Source: UBA8752 sp040261275 (GTDB lineage: Bacteria; Bacteroidota; Bacteroidia; Flavobacteriales_D; Sanyastnellaceae). From it: DNA of 64,000 nt. Both the position numbers and the translations under genes were made by a program. Shown here one piece after another: positions 26,213 through 35,588 of this stretch. The stretch spans positions 1-64,000 of the forward strand of contig JBDQOI010000004.1 of the NCBI GenBank assembly GCA_040261275.1, written 5' to 3'. The notes below the pieces were generated by a model. That model worked only from the letters and a program-made list of their open reading frames with translations. It was not told the origin of the DNA and ran no database searches. Position 1 is the stretch's first letter. The number at the start of each line of letters is the position of its first letter.

Positions 26213-28584
26213 GCGATGGAGGGGATGAAGGGGAACAATCCGTATTCCCGGATGATGGAAGTGCCTTCCGTGCTCGTTCCGGGCAAGGCAAAGAAGGGGT
26301 TCACGTTGTTGAGGGCGTTGTAAACGCTGATCACCAATGCCCGCTCTCCATGCCTTTTGACCTTGGTTCGGGTAGCGCTCACGTCCAATCTTCGGTAGGG
26401 ACTCAGACGGAAAGAATTTCGGGAGGAAGGCACATCGAAGCTCACGGGATCCAATCCACCTTCCCAACCGGGTATGACACTTTGATAGGTTACCTCATTG
26501 AGCGTGTACGCCCTGCCCGTGCCATAGACGAAGGTGGTGCCCAGGGTCCATTTTTCGTTCAGCTCGTGCACAAGGACAAGGGAAAAGTCGTGCCTCCGGT
26601 CATAGGTAAAGGGGAAGCGCTGGCCGTTGTTCACATCGTCGAAGCGACGGTCCGTCCAACTCAGGGTGTATCCGAACCACCCGGAAGTACTTCCGATTTT
26701 CTCTTGCAACAGCAGCTCCAGCCCATAGCTCCTTCCTTCTCCCTGTGTCACTTCGTCCTCCCATGTAGAGCCTTCAAAAGCAAAGGCAGCCGTTCCGAAA
26801 CTCGAGCCCTCCTTGTAACCGAGCAGCCCATCCATCTTCTTGTAGTAGGCTTCGAGGCTGAGCTCAAAGTCACCAAAACTTTTGGCGCAGCCGACAGCGG
26901 CCTGCCAACTGTCCTGGGGCTTGATCCGTGCCGTGGAGGGAAGCCACAGGTCGGTCGGCAGGGTGAGTCCCTCATTGGTAAGGAGATTCACAAATTGCGT
27001 CATCTCAGCGTAGGATGCCTTGAGCGCCAATCCGGAGCCCAAGCGGTGGTTCAGCGCAAAACGCGGTTGCAGAGAGGTGTAGGTAACCCCTTCCACGAAC
27101 AAGGTGGAAAAATGCCCGCCCACATTGACCTTCAGCCGATCGGTCAAGTCGATTTCATCTTCGAGGTAAAGAAATGTCTCGGTAGAGAAAAGGTCGGGTG
27201 AACCGAGGGTCGTATCGAGATTGAAATCGTCCCCGCCATCCAATATGACTTGTGTGGCCCCCGGGTAGAACTGGTGACGGGTCAAGTTCGCACCGAAGCG
27301 CACGAAATGACGGTTGTTTGGGGTGTAGTCGAAGTCAATCCGCCCCCCGAGGTCCCGAATGCCGGAGGTGTAGAGCGAAGCGAACCGATTCGTGTACTCC
27401 CCGCCCGGTGCGGTGGACGATTCCGAGAAGTCGAATCCGGTATTGAAATCGTACCGGCTTTTCATCAGCGTGACATTGCTGAACAGATCTGATTTCCATT
27501 CGTGGTTCCAACGCAAGGCGACGACCGCGTTCCGCCAATCCAGACCCACATCGACCTCGTCGGTGATATTCCCGTACCGCTCCCTGGTCCGAACACCGAA
27601 GTCATCTAGCCCCTGAAACGTGCTGAGGTACAGCCTGTCACGGTCCCCCAACCGCCAATTCACCTTGGCGTTCAGATCGTGGAAGAAGTAAGCGGGGTCG
27701 ACCTGGCTGTTCTCAGGGGAGGACGCGCGGATGATGGGGTTGACAAGCAAATCGAGGTAGGTGCGCCGACCGCTGATCATGAATGATGCCTTGTCCTTGG
27801 CGATGGGGCCTTCCAGCGTGAGTTTGGATGCCAACACCGAAATCGATCCCGCTCCGTGGATCTCCTTCTTGTGTCCCTCCTTCATGGTGACCTCCACGAT
27901 AGAGCTTAAGCGACCGCCATAGCGGGCGGGATAACCGCCCTTCATGATCGAGATGTTTCGAACCGCATCAGCATTGAACACGGAAAAGAAGCCGAACAGG
28001 TGGCTGACGGAGTACAGCGGAACGCCGTCGAGCAGGATCAGGTTCTGATCGGGACTTCCGCCCCGAACGTAAATCCCGCTGGACCCCTCGCTGCCGGACT
28101 GCACGCCGGGCAGCAGCTGCAAGGTCTTGAGCAAATCGACCTCCCCTGCCAATGCCGGAAGCTTCTTGATTTGCGCAATCGGCACTTCGATCCGGGACAT
28201 CTGCACCTGCTCCTCGATGCGATCGGATTTTCCCGCTTCCACTACGGCTTCCCCCAATTCCAGGCCCGCTGTCAATTCCACATCGAGCTTGGTGTTGGTG
28301 CGCATGTCAACTTCCATCTTCAGCGGGGCATAACCCAGATAAGAGAAAAGCACCTCTTGAGGACCTGCTGGAAGTTCTATGCTGTAGTGCCCGTAAGTGT
28401 TGGCCGAGGTCCCCGATGTGCTGGCTTCATGCCATACTGTGGCCCCCAGCAATTGCTCTCCGCTCACCGCGTCTTGCACATAACCGCTCAAGGTGTATGT
28501 CGCGTCTTGCCCCCTCGCTTCCAGCCCGAGACCGAGCCAAAGGGACCAAGTAAGCAGGAGGGAGGGGAATGCAATTTTCACCAC
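26194..28584 (-). CDS. TonB-dependent outer-membrane receptor with N-terminal carboxypeptidase-regulatory domain
   Basis: The 796-residue protein has a signal peptide ending LEARGQ. Residues about 28-115 are a CarboxypepD_reg-like domain (LSGYVQDAVSGEQLLGATVW and YSIELPAGPQEVLFSYLGYA). The plug domain follows with GIYVRGGSPDQNLILLDGVP and VRNISIMKGGYPARYGGRLS. The remainder is a long beta-barrel ending in IPSIAWQFNF with a terminal aromatic residue. It imports an unknown ligand energised by TonB. It is co-transcribed with the DUF4249 gene. Confidence 0.9.
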   Translation of the reverse strand: MVKIAFPSLLLTWSLWLGLGLEARGQDATYTLSGYVQDAVSGEQLLGATVWHEASTSGTSANTYGHYSIELPAGPQEVLFSYLGYAPLKMEVDMRTNTKLDVELTAGLELGEAVVEAGKSDRIEEQVQMSRIEVPIAQIKKLPALAGEVDLLKTLQLLPGVQSGSEGSSGIYVRGGSPDQNLILLDGVPLYSVSHLFGFFSVFNADAVRNISIMKGGYPARYGGRLSSIVEVTMKEGHKKEIHGAGSISVLASKLTLEGPIAKDKASFMISGRRTYLDLLVNPIIRASSPENSQVDPAYFFHDLNAKVNWRLGDRDRLYLSTFQGLDDFGVRTRERYGNITDEVDVGLDWRNAVVALRWNHEWKSDLFSNVTLMKSRYDFNTGFDFSESSTAPGGEYTNRFASLYTSGIRDLGGRIDFDYTPNNRHFVRFGANLTRHQFYPGATQVILDGGDDFNLDTTLGSPDLFSTETFLYLEDEIDLTDRLKVNVGGHFSTLFVEGVTYTSLQPRFALNHRLGSGLALKASYAEMTQFVNLLTNEGLTLPTDLWLPSTARIKPQDSWQAAVGCAKSFGDFELSLEAYYKKMDGLLGYKEGSSFGTAAFAFEGSTWEDEVTQGEGRSYGLELLLQEKIGSTSGWFGYTLSWTDRRFDDVNNGQRFPFTYDRRHDFSLVLVHELNEKWTLGTTFVYGTGRAYTLNEVTYQSVIPGWEGGLDPVSFDVPSSRNSFRLSPYRRLDVSATRTKVKRHGERALVISVYNALNNVNPFFALPGTSTEGTSIIREYGLFPFIPSIAWQFNF

Positions 28585-28712
28585 GGAATCAATGTGAGCG
28601 CAAGATGGGTGACAGAGCAGTGGCTGCAGGTGCCCAATGTGTTAATGATACCGTTGGGATTGCACACGGGGTCAAGTTGAAGCCACTGTCGTTTTCACAG
28701 GAAGCGCTGCTT

Positions 28713-28720
28713 TATCTTTG
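28713..28720 (+). promoter_or_regulatory. Putative -7 promoter element (TATCTTTG) of tRNA-Pro
   Basis: TATCTTTG is a perfect TAnnTTTG box 27 bp before the tRNA 5' end, which places transcription start a few bases downstream. A weak TTTTC occurs about 17 bp upstream. The same octamer precedes yebC and the thiolase gene. Confidence 0.5.
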
Positions 28721-28746
28721 TGCCCACTCCTGCCAGGGAGGGAAAA

Positions 28747-28819
28747 CGGGATGTGGCGCAGTTGGTAGCGCGCGTCGTTCGGGACGACGAGGTCGCTGGT
28801 TCGAGTCCAGTCATCCCGA
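28747..28819 (+). tRNA. tRNA-Pro (anticodon CGG)
   Basis: The 73-nt sequence folds as a standard cloverleaf. The acceptor CGGGATG pairs with CATCCCG, the D stem GCGC/GCGC encloses AGTTGGTA, and the anticodon stem CGTCG/CGACG encloses TTCGGGA. The T stem GCTGG/CCAGT (one G-T pair) encloses TTCGAGT. Anticodon CGG at the centre of the loop reads the proline codon CCG. The discriminator base is A, and CCA is not encoded. It has its own promoter element and terminator. Confidence 0.95.
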
Positions 28820-28828
28820 CTCTTGAAG

Positions 28829-28856
28829 AAGGTGGTTCCCAGGGAATCGCCTTTTT
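28829..28856 (+). terminator. Rho-independent terminator of tRNA-Pro
   Basis: AAGGTGGTTCCC pairs with GGGAATCGCCTT (two G-U pairs) and is followed by TTTTT. It begins 10 bp after the tRNA. It lies just beyond the convergent aroG-type gene, which ends at 28867. Confidence 0.75.
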
Positions 28857-28866
28857 CGTTCGCGGT

Positions 28867-29931
28867 TTAATTCACATGATCGCCCTCATTGCCCTCTTGC
28901 ATGATGCGCTTCTGAATGGCAATGGAAGCTTGGTGAACGGACTTGAAGACATCGGAAGTGAACCCGGGGTCAACGCCCTGTTCCACGCCGAGGTCCACAT
29001 TGCGCTTGAGCAATGCATTCCACCTTGAATTCTGGAGGATGGTCAAACCGTGGTCTTTCTTGTGCTGACCAATTTTGCCCGAGACCCCCATTCGGCGCGC
29101 AAACAATTCGATCAGTGCGTCATCGATCATGTTGATTTCTGCCCGCAGCGAGACCAGATCATCCCCGCCCGAGGCCGCATTCTTCACCCGAACGATCAAG
29201 CCCGCAACCAACTCCGAGAAAGCGTCGGGGGTGAGCTGTTGGGCGGCATCGGTCCAGGCTTCATCGGGCCGTGGGTGCGTTTCCACCATCAATCCGTCAA
29301 AGGCCAGATCCATTGCCATCTGTGCCACGTTTGCCAGAAGATCCCGTCTTCCACAAATATGACTGGGGTCGTTGATGAGGGGCACCTCGGGCAGACGGTT
29401 GCGGAAGTCAATGGGGATTTGCCACAAGGGCGCATTCCTGTATTTCTTCTGTCCGTGAACCGCAAATCCGCGATGTATGGCCATGACATCCTTCACCCCG
29501 GACCGCTCCAGGCGTTCAAAGGCCCCCAGCCACAATGCCAAGTCGGGGTGCGTAGGATTCTTGACGGCAACGGGCACTTTCACACCCTCAAGACTATCGG
29601 CGATCTCCTGCACTTGGAACGGATTGGTGGTGGTCCTGGCCCCAATCCAAAGCATGTCGATTCCCGCCTTCAATGCATCGTCCACATGGCGCGCATTGGC
29701 CACTTCGGTGCAGACTTTCATTCCGAACTCCGATTTGACCTCTGCGAGCCATGGCAACCCGGTCATGCCTACCCCCTCGAATGCGCCGGGCTGGGTTCGG
29801 GGTTTCCATATGCCCGCTCTGAAATAAGCGATGTCCAAATGGGACAGCCCACGGGCGGTTTGGAGCACCTGCTCGCGCGATTCAGCGCTGCAAGGCCCAG
29901 CAATCAAAAGGGGGGGGAGAGAAGTCGTCAT
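28867..29931 (-). CDS. Bifunctional DAHP synthase (KDO8P-synthase-like) / chorismate mutase
   Basis: In this 354-residue enzyme, residues about 8-265 form the DAHP synthase barrel, which condenses phosphoenolpyruvate and erythrose 4-phosphate. Motifs are LLIAGPCSAES near the start, AGIWKPRTQPGAFEGVG, WIGARTTTNPF, VKNPTHPDL and INDPSHICGRR. Residues about 268-354 are an AroQ-type chorismate mutase (LRAEINMIDDALIELFARRM, then VSGKIGQHKK), which converts chorismate to prephenate. It is the third gene of the phenylalanine operon, overlapping the aminotransferase by 4 bp. In Bacteroidota this fusion allows feedback control through the mutase domain. A neighbouring prephenate dehydrogenase is missing. 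Confidence 0.93.
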   Translation of the reverse strand: MTTSLPPLLIAGPCSAESREQVLQTARGLSHLDIAYFRAGIWKPRTQPGAFEGVGMTGLPWLAEVKSEFGMKVCTEVANARHVDDALKAGIDMLWIGARTTTNPFQVQEIADSLEGVKVPVAVKNPTHPDLALWLGAFERLERSGVKDVMAIHRGFAVHGQKKYRNAPLWQIPIDFRNRLPEVPLINDPSHICGRRDLLANVAQMAMDLAFDGLMVETHPRPDEAWTDAAQQLTPDAFSELVAGLIVRVKNAASGGDDLVSLRAEINMIDDALIELFARRMGVSGKIGQHKKDHGLTILQNSRWNALLKRNVDLGVEQGVDPGFTSDVFKSVHQASIAIQKRIMQEGNEGDHVN

Positions 29932-31118
29932 GGTAAGGTCGGGGGGTGGGCTGTTATGCGTTCACAGGCCTCTTGAATCCGGGATACAGGGGAACACAAG
30001 GACAGTCGCAAATAGGAAAGTCCTTCAGATCCGAAGACACTCCCGGGGGTAAGAAAGACATCGCAACGTTCGAGCAGGTCGTCCGAAAGTCGATTGCCAT
30101 CCCAACCTTCAGGGGCGCGGGCCCAGAGGAACATACCCACCTGATCTTCCCGGCAATCGCAATTCAAAGCGTCAAAAAGTTGCCGGCCCCGAATGCGTCG
30201 TTCCGAATAGACCCCATTGGCTTGATCGAGGTCTGCTTCCCCAGATTCGAGCGCAGCAATCGCCCCCCTTTGAAGGGGCCTCCAGCTTCCCGAAGAGAAC
30301 TGGGTGGACATTTTGAACATGGGCTTCAGCAATTCGGGATGACCTGCTGCGAATCCCATTCTAGCGCCTGCCATGCGGTGTGACTTGCTCAAGGAGTGGA
30401 GCTCAATGCAAACCGCCTCGCTCCCTTGAAGGGTCAGAGCACTGAAGGGTCGTCCTGGATTCAGAATGCGCGCATAGGGATTATCGTGGACTACCAAGAT
30501 TCCATGCACAGCAGCCCAAGCCATCACTTCTTGTATGCGCAGGGCATTCGGCGCTGCTCCGGTGGGCATGTTTGGGTAATTCATCCACATCATCCGTACC
30601 GGGCTGTCTTCTGCTTCGCTTCTCGACCTCAATGTTTCCAGTTCGCCGAGATCGGGCAAGAATCCCTGGGCCTCCCGCAGTGAAAAAGGCAAGGCGCGCC
30701 CCCCCGCCAACGCCGTCACGGATGAATAGGATGGGTAGCCAGGATTGGGGACCAAGGCGGTATCCCCTGGATCCAAGTGAGCCAAAGCCAGAAAGCCACA
30801 TCCTTCCTTGCTCCCGAGAAGGGGAACAATTCCGTCTGACTGCAGATCCAAACCGAACTGGGCCTTGCAATAGGCGGAAAAGCCCTCCTTCAATTCCGGG
30901 ATTCCTGAATAAGGCTGATAACCATAGGCCCCCGGACGTTGCATATCCTCGCCGATGGTCTCCTTCAAATGGGGAGCTGGAGGCAAATCGGGGCTACCTA
31001 CGCCCAAATTGATGACGTCACGGCCTTCCGCGATGCGGCGCCTGATCTCGGCGAGCTTGTCGGCGAAATAATAATTGGTGGCCTGGGAAGCCCGACGCGC
31101 TGAATGGATGCGAATCAT
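29928..31118 (-). CDS. Class I/II PLP-dependent aminotransferase (aromatic amino acid operon)
   Basis: The 396-residue product has the fold-type I features VINLGVGSPDLPPAPHLK, GYQPYSGIPELKEGFSAYC, NPGYPSYSSV, MMWMNYPNMPTGA (substrate and PLP pocket Asn) and the PLP-binding Lys in IELHSLSKSHRMAGARMGFA. The C-terminal Arg region reads LSYLRLSLCSP. It overlaps pheA by 4 bp upstream and the DAHP synthase gene by 4 bp downstream. The likely role is amination of phenylpyruvate, and perhaps hydroxyphenylpyruvate, as the last step of the pathway. Sequence alone does not separate it from LL-diaminopimelate-type aminotransferases. Confidence 0.85.
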   Translation of the reverse strand: MIRIHSARRASQATNYYFADKLAEIRRRIAEGRDVINLGVGSPDLPPAPHLKETIGEDMQRPGAYGYQPYSGIPELKEGFSAYCKAQFGLDLQSDGIVPLLGSKEGCGFLALAHLDPGDTALVPNPGYPSYSSVTALAGGRALPFSLREAQGFLPDLGELETLRSRSEAEDSPVRMMWMNYPNMPTGAAPNALRIQEVMAWAAVHGILVVHDNPYARILNPGRPFSALTLQGSEAVCIELHSLSKSHRMAGARMGFAAGHPELLKPMFKMSTQFSSGSWRPLQRGAIAALESGEADLDQANGVYSERRIRGRQLFDALNCDCREDQVGMFLWARAPEGWDGNRLSDDLLERCDVFLTPGSVFGSEGLSYLRLSLCSPVSRIQEACERITAHPPTLP

Positions 31119-31945
31119 GACTCCGTAGATCGGTCCCGTTGGTACATTCCCAGGAGCGTGATCCGGTCAGCGTGGCTTTCCAGTGCATGCAACCCCTCGG
31201 TCAACTGTTGGGCATTCTCTGCCTCCAAATCCATCACGAACTCATATTCATAGGGCCTTCCAACAAAAGGCATGGACTCCACTTTTGACAGGGAAATCCC
31301 ATGTTCAAACAGCGAAGACAGTGCTCCATTCAAGCTTCCCGTGCGGTGGGGCAACACAAGGGTGAGTGTGGCGAGATCGGCATGGGGGGGAGCCTGCATT
31401 GTTCGGCCTCGGTCCAAGACGAGGAAACGGGTCAGGTTGGCCTTGTCATCCGCAATGTTGGCACCCAAACAATCGAGACCGTAAAGCTCCAAGGCCCTTG
31501 CACTTGCAATGCATCCGATGTGGCGCCATTCTTCTTCTTGTATTTGCCGGGCCACAATGGCCGTATCCTCGTCGTCAATCAAACGGATCGCGGGATAAGG
31601 CGCGAAATATTGACGGCATTGGTTCAAGGCCATGTAGTGGGAACGAACCTCCTGCAGTTCATCCAGTGAAACTCCTGGCAACACACCCAAATTCTGCACA
31701 ATGGGCATGCGAACCTCGCCCACAATGCACAAGTCCCTCTCCGCCAGCAACCTCAAATTGCGCTGTATCGTGCCCGAAATGGTGTTCTCCACCGCCATGA
31801 CCGCTCGGTCGCAGCGGCCTTCTAAAAGGTCCTCCAATAAAGTATTGAAGTCGCTGCAAGGATGGGCCACAATATCGTCGCCGAACCAAAGGGCTGCTGC
31901 CGCCTCATGAAATGCACCCCTGACTCCTTGTATGCCGACCTTCAT
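31115..31945 (-). CDS. pheA: Prephenate dehydratase with ACT domain
   Basis: The 276-residue protein begins MKVGIQGVRGAFHEAAAALW. It has the catalytic-domain motifs VENTISGTIQRN and the TRF motif in DDKANLTRFLVLDRG. From residue about 195 it has an ACT regulatory domain (TLTLVLPHRTGSLNGALSSL), with ESMPF in place of the usual ESRP Phe-binding motif. It decarboxylates and dehydrates prephenate to phenylpyruvate and is normally inhibited by phenylalanine through the ACT domain. It is first in the operon, and a hairpin with a T run sits just before its start codon. Confidence 0.93.
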   Translation of the reverse strand: MKVGIQGVRGAFHEAAAALWFGDDIVAHPCSDFNTLLEDLLEGRCDRAVMAVENTISGTIQRNLRLLAERDLCIVGEVRMPIVQNLGVLPGVSLDELQEVRSHYMALNQCRQYFAPYPAIRLIDDEDTAIVARQIQEEEWRHIGCIASARALELYGLDCLGANIADDKANLTRFLVLDRGRTMQAPPHADLATLTLVLPHRTGSLNGALSSLFEHGISLSKVESMPFVGRPYEYEFVMDLEAENAQQLTEGLHALESHADRITLLGMYQRDRSTES

Positions 31946-31952
31946 TCCAAAT

Positions 31953-31975
31953 AAAAAAGCCCGTACCAGACGAGC
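31953..31975 (-). terminator. Terminator-like hairpin directly upstream of pheA
   Basis: On the minus strand GCTCGT and ACGGGC form a 6-bp stem (one G-U pair) around CTGGT, followed by TTTTTT, ending 7 nt before the pheA ATG. It could be an attenuator in the pheA leader or the terminator of an upstream transcript. The TTATTTGG overlapping the T run could instead be a -7 promoter box. Confidence 0.5.
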
Positions 31976-32164
31976 AATGCAAAGTTGAACCCATGTCCAG
32001 TAGGCCGTTTACCCAAGGGGATGAAGTAATCAACAAGGTGGCGGTATTGCTTTGCGGCATCCCTGGATCATGACGTTTAATCTCAATTCCTTGGACGGCA
32101 CCCCTCATGCCCTTTCAAGTACTCCAAGAGCAACATTCAACTCGGTTGCCTGTTATTTGCTTCC

Positions 32165-35100
32165 ATGATTTCGACACTTCGATTCTTCGCCTGCTCTGCT
32201 TTTCTAATGTCATCCCTTCTGGCAGAGGGCCAGTGGGCTGACCCCTTCCTTCATTTGGACGACAATGAAATTCGGGTTCCATCCACTTGGACGGCGCCCA
32301 ACGAAGGGGACCAGCGCTGGATGCGAAGCGGGCCCTTCTGGACGGAATTCCAACAGGAACACCCCCAATGGCAGGTGCAATTCCATCCCTCAACCCGGAC
32401 GGTACACAGGGCATTTGGTCCCGCCATTCCATGCGACGATGCGACAGTGCTTTTCGAGACTTGGATGAATGCGGCAGGTTGGTCGGTCGAGAAAACGCCT
32501 TGGATCTCTGTTCCCATGGGAAAGCATGTCTTGAACAGGTCCATTCAGACGGCTGGAGGGCGGCCTGTATTGGGGACCGAGTTCACCATCAAGACCCACT
32601 CCGAAGGGATGGTGATGTGGGGAGCGAAATGCTACCCGAATGCGGCATGGCCCGCTGATGTCATGATGATGGACTCGGAAGAAGTGTTGTCCGCCTCCCT
32701 GGATGGGCTCGCGCTTCAGGAAGTCACGACCGAATGGGGGGAAGAAGCCTTGATGCCCTTCGCGAAAGCAGAAGGAGAATGGCAAGGCATGGATTTTCGA
32801 CCCGTGCGCAATGTTCGGGTCAAGGGCAGGAGGGGAGATGGAACACCGGTGGATTACTCCACATGGGTGGACCTTGAAAACGGAGAGGTCTTGGTCCGCC
32901 AAAATCAAGTGCGGCATGTGGGGCGCCCCCCTTCACCGAAAAAGAGAAAAGTGCTGCCCATGGGGCCACCTTCTTTGATGCAATCCCTCTCCTGCCAAAT
33001 CACGGGAACGGTCCACCTGACCCAGCCCTTCGAAGATGCAGTGGAAGTAGGACTGGAGAACTTGCTCACACAAACGCAACAAGGCAGCGCGTCGACAGGT
33101 CCGGGAGGCATGCTGTTGCTGGAAGGCGAAGGGCCTCAAACATTGGGTCTGCAGTTGCAAGGACTCTGGAGCACGGTGACAACGGACGGTCTTACCCCGG
33201 ATTTCCAAGTGACATTGAACACAGACTCGGTCGTGAGTTTTGATGACGAAGCCAACATTCGAGAACTCAGCGCTTACCACAGTGTGAATCGCATTCACGA
33301 TCACATGCAATCCTGGTTGCCGGAATTCACTGGGCTGGACTTTTCATTGCCCACACTCGTGGATGTGAGCGGCACTTGTAATGCATTCTACACCCCCGGA
33401 ACACCCACCATCAATTTCTACTCCGATGGCGATGGATGCAATGCTTTCTCGCTGGTGGCCGATGTGGTCTTTCACGAGTACGGGCATGGAATCAACGATC
33501 TGTACTACGAGAGTCTGGGCAGTTCTTTCATCAACGGAGCCATGGGTGAGGGGTATGCAGACCTGTGGGCCATCAGCCTGAATCAGAATCCTGTTTTGGG
33601 GCAAGGTTGTTACAGCGATGATCCCGAGTCCTACATCCGGCGCTATGACGTTGACCCCAAGGTCTACCCGCAGGATCTGGTAGGGCAGGTGCACGCCGAC
33701 GGTGAGATCATTTGCGGAGCATGGTACGACACGCACTTGCTCATGGGAGCGGATTGGGACCAGACCCGCGATCTGTTTGTGGAGGCCTATGCCGGCCTGC
33801 AGGCCACCAATTTTGACGGAAACGAAGGGGAGGCATACGTAGAGGTGTTGCTGGACGTACTGCAAGCCGATGATGACAACGCTGACCTCTCCGATGGCAC
33901 CCCCAATGGATCGGCCATCCTCGAAGGGTTTGGCATCCACGGGATCACCTTGTTCAGCAATGTGGACATCGGCCATGATGCCGAGGAGTACAGCACAGCT
34001 GGAGACCCCATTTCGCTCAACGCCAATGCCTTGATTCTGTTTCCCTTCAGCCAGTACTTCGAAAGCTGCAACGTGTTCTATCGTACACATGTCTACGAAC
34101 CTTGGACAGAACTCCCAATGGTCCAAACAGGAGGGAGCACCTATTCGGTCGACATTCCCGCTCAGGAAACGGGAACTGTCATCGAATACCATTTCGGCAT
34201 CACCGACGTCTACGGCAATTCAAGTGCCGTTACTCCTTACAGCGCTGACGACGCCAACAACCCGAACCTGCCCTTCAATACCATCGTGGGCTTGTCTCCC
34301 GTGATGATCGACGATCAAGACGATTATTCCGAATTTGGATTCTGGCAAATAGGGTTGCCTGAAGACAATGCAACCACGGGCCAATGGCAATCCACCATTC
34401 CCGTGGGCTCTTTTAGCGACCCGGGTGATCCGTCCACCATTTGTGCACCCGATGAGGACCACACCCCGGGCGACGGAATATTCGCCTTTATTACGGGCGT
34501 CAGCCCCGGTGCGGATGCAGGCATTGGCTCCAATGATGTCGATGAGGGCAGCACCACTTTGCAGTCCGAGGCCATTGACTTGACCGGACTCACGACCCCT
34601 GTATTGAGCTATTGGCGTTGGTACGTGAACGCACCGGCGAGCGGGGCCAACCCCGGTGCCGATTGGTGGCAAGTGTTTGTCAGTGCTGATGATGGAAACA
34701 ACTGGGTCAAGGTCGAAGAGACCCTCACCCAAGACATCTCTTGGCGGCGAAATGCCTTCGCCATCTCCGATTACGTGCCCCTGACCGATGAGTTCAAAAT
34801 CCGATTTACGGCATCGGACAGTTTGAGGCCCGACCAAGGATTGCAATTCGACGGAGGCTCACTGATTGAGGCCGCGGTGGACGATTTGATCATTCACGAT
34901 TACGTGGCCTCTGGGGTCGGGGATGCCGACCCTGAGCAAGGCATTGTGGCGTGGCCCGTGCCCTTCAATGATCGGTTGCACTCCGCGGGATGGAAGCCGG
35001 GGGCGGTCATTCGACTTTGCGATGCTCGAGGAAGAGAACGCGCCAAAGTCATCTCGGGCCCCAGCGGAGATGCGCATTTCAACCTTTCCGTCGGGGGAGG

Positions 35101-35176
35101 AGGCATTCTTTTCATGGAAGGGCCTGACGCCAATGGGGTTGCGCGCAGAAAAGAGGTGGTTCAAGTCGGTGGGTAA
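32165..35176 (+). CDS. Secreted M36/fungalysin-like zinc metalloprotease with T9SS tail
   Basis: This 1003-residue protein has a signal peptide ending LLAEGQ. The N-terminal part resembles an FTP-type propeptide (GGRPVLGTEFTIKTHSEG and PVDYSTWVDLENGEVLVRQN). The catalytic domain has HEYGH (H437, H441) in DVVFHEYGHGINDLYYE, and the third ligand E462 lies in NGAMGEGYADLWA, as in M36 peptidases. Further on are a fibronectin-like region and a MAM/choice-of-anchor-J-like domain (GADWWQVFVSADDGNNWVKV). The last ~80 residues (VAWPVPFNDRLHSAGWKPGA) look like a T9SS type A sorting domain. It is divergent from pheA; TTATTTGC just before the ATG may be the -7 box. It probably degrades extracellular protein. 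Confidence 0.87.
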   Translation: MISTLRFFACSAFLMSSLLAEGQWADPFLHLDDNEIRVPSTWTAPNEGDQRWMRSGPFWTEFQQEHPQWQVQFHPSTRTVHRAFGPAIPCDDATVLFETWMNAAGWSVEKTPWISVPMGKHVLNRSIQTAGGRPVLGTEFTIKTHSEGMVMWGAKCYPNAAWPADVMMMDSEEVLSASLDGLALQEVTTEWGEEALMPFAKAEGEWQGMDFRPVRNVRVKGRRGDGTPVDYSTWVDLENGEVLVRQNQVRHVGRPPSPKKRKVLPMGPPSLMQSLSCQITGTVHLTQPFEDAVEVGLENLLTQTQQGSASTGPGGMLLLEGEGPQTLGLQLQGLWSTVTTDGLTPDFQVTLNTDSVVSFDDEANIRELSAYHSVNRIHDHMQSWLPEFTGLDFSLPTLVDVSGTCNAFYTPGTPTINFYSDGDGCNAFSLVADVVFHEYGHGINDLYYESLGSSFINGAMGEGYADLWAISLNQNPVLGQGCYSDDPESYIRRYDVDPKVYPQDLVGQVHADGEIICGAWYDTHLLMGADWDQTRDLFVEAYAGLQATNFDGNEGEAYVEVLLDVLQADDDNADLSDGTPNGSAILEGFGIHGITLFSNVDIGHDAEEYSTAGDPISLNANALILFPFSQYFESCNVFYRTHVYEPWTELPMVQTGGSTYSVDIPAQETGTVIEYHFGITDVYGNSSAVTPYSADDANNPNLPFNTIVGLSPVMIDDQDDYSEFGFWQIGLPEDNATTGQWQSTIPVGSFSDPGDPSTICAPDEDHTPGDGIFAFITGVSPGADAGIGSNDVDEGSTTLQSEAIDLTGLTTPVLSYWRWYVNAPASGANPGADWWQVFVSADDGNNWVKVEETLTQDISWRRNAFAISDYVPLTDEFKIRFTASDSLRPDQGLQFDGGSLIEAAVDDLIIHDYVASGVGDADPEQGIVAWPVPFNDRLHSAGWKPGAVIRLCDARGRERAKVISGPSGDAHFNLSVGGGGILFMEGPDANGVARRKEVVQVGG

Positions 35177-35217
35177 TTCCCACCGCAGCACCATCTTTGT
35201 CCTTCGATTACATACTG

Positions 35218-35586
35218 ATGTCAAAGTCGAACAAGCCCCGGCGCATGGCCATCAAGGCCGAATGGCAGAGAGACAGCAATTCTGCACCGGGATTCAACAA
35301 GTATTTCATCACCATCCGTGAAACAGATGGTACGGAATTAAAAATGCCGGCTTACGGGCGGGACATGCAGGATGCTCTGAGCCGTCTGGTCAAGACGGAA
35401 AGAGCGGAAAAACTGGCGGAGGCTACTGAAAAAGTGCCTGATTTCGTTTACGTGCTGCTTTTTCTGGGCACGTTGGGCGTTGGGAGCACATTGAGTACGG
35501 CCAGCGATGACCCCATGTACTTCGCCATTGGAGCAGGGGCTCTGGTCCTTCTCGTCGGACTGTATCTGCTCCGGGTAAAGAGGTGA
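35218..35586 (+). CDS. Small two-helix membrane protein, unknown function
   Basis: Starting at ATG 35218 (MSKSNKPRRMAIKAEW), the product is about 122 residues. An upstream start at 35197 is possible. The first 75 residues are soluble and mixed charged (NKYFITIRETDGTELKMPAY). Two membrane helices follow (VPDFVYVLLFLGTLGVGS and FAIGAGALVLLVGLYLL), with a positively charged end (RVKR). No family was recognised. It is convergent with the next small gene, 2 bp away. Confidence 0.6.
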   Translation: MSKSNKPRRMAIKAEWQRDSNSAPGFNKYFITIRETDGTELKMPAYGRDMQDALSRLVKTERAEKLAEATEKVPDFVYVLLFLGTLGVGSTLSTASDDPMYFAIGAGALVLLVGLYLLRVKR

Positions 35587-35588
35587 GT

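Noticed and set aside
28747..28819. tRNA-Pro as an integration site
   Set aside because: No integrase gene and no repeat of the tRNA 3' end was seen nearby, and the flanking genes are ordinary.
28569..28826. 85-codon frame crossing the tRNA
   Set aside because: It reads through the tRNA-Pro and its promoter and has no plausible product.
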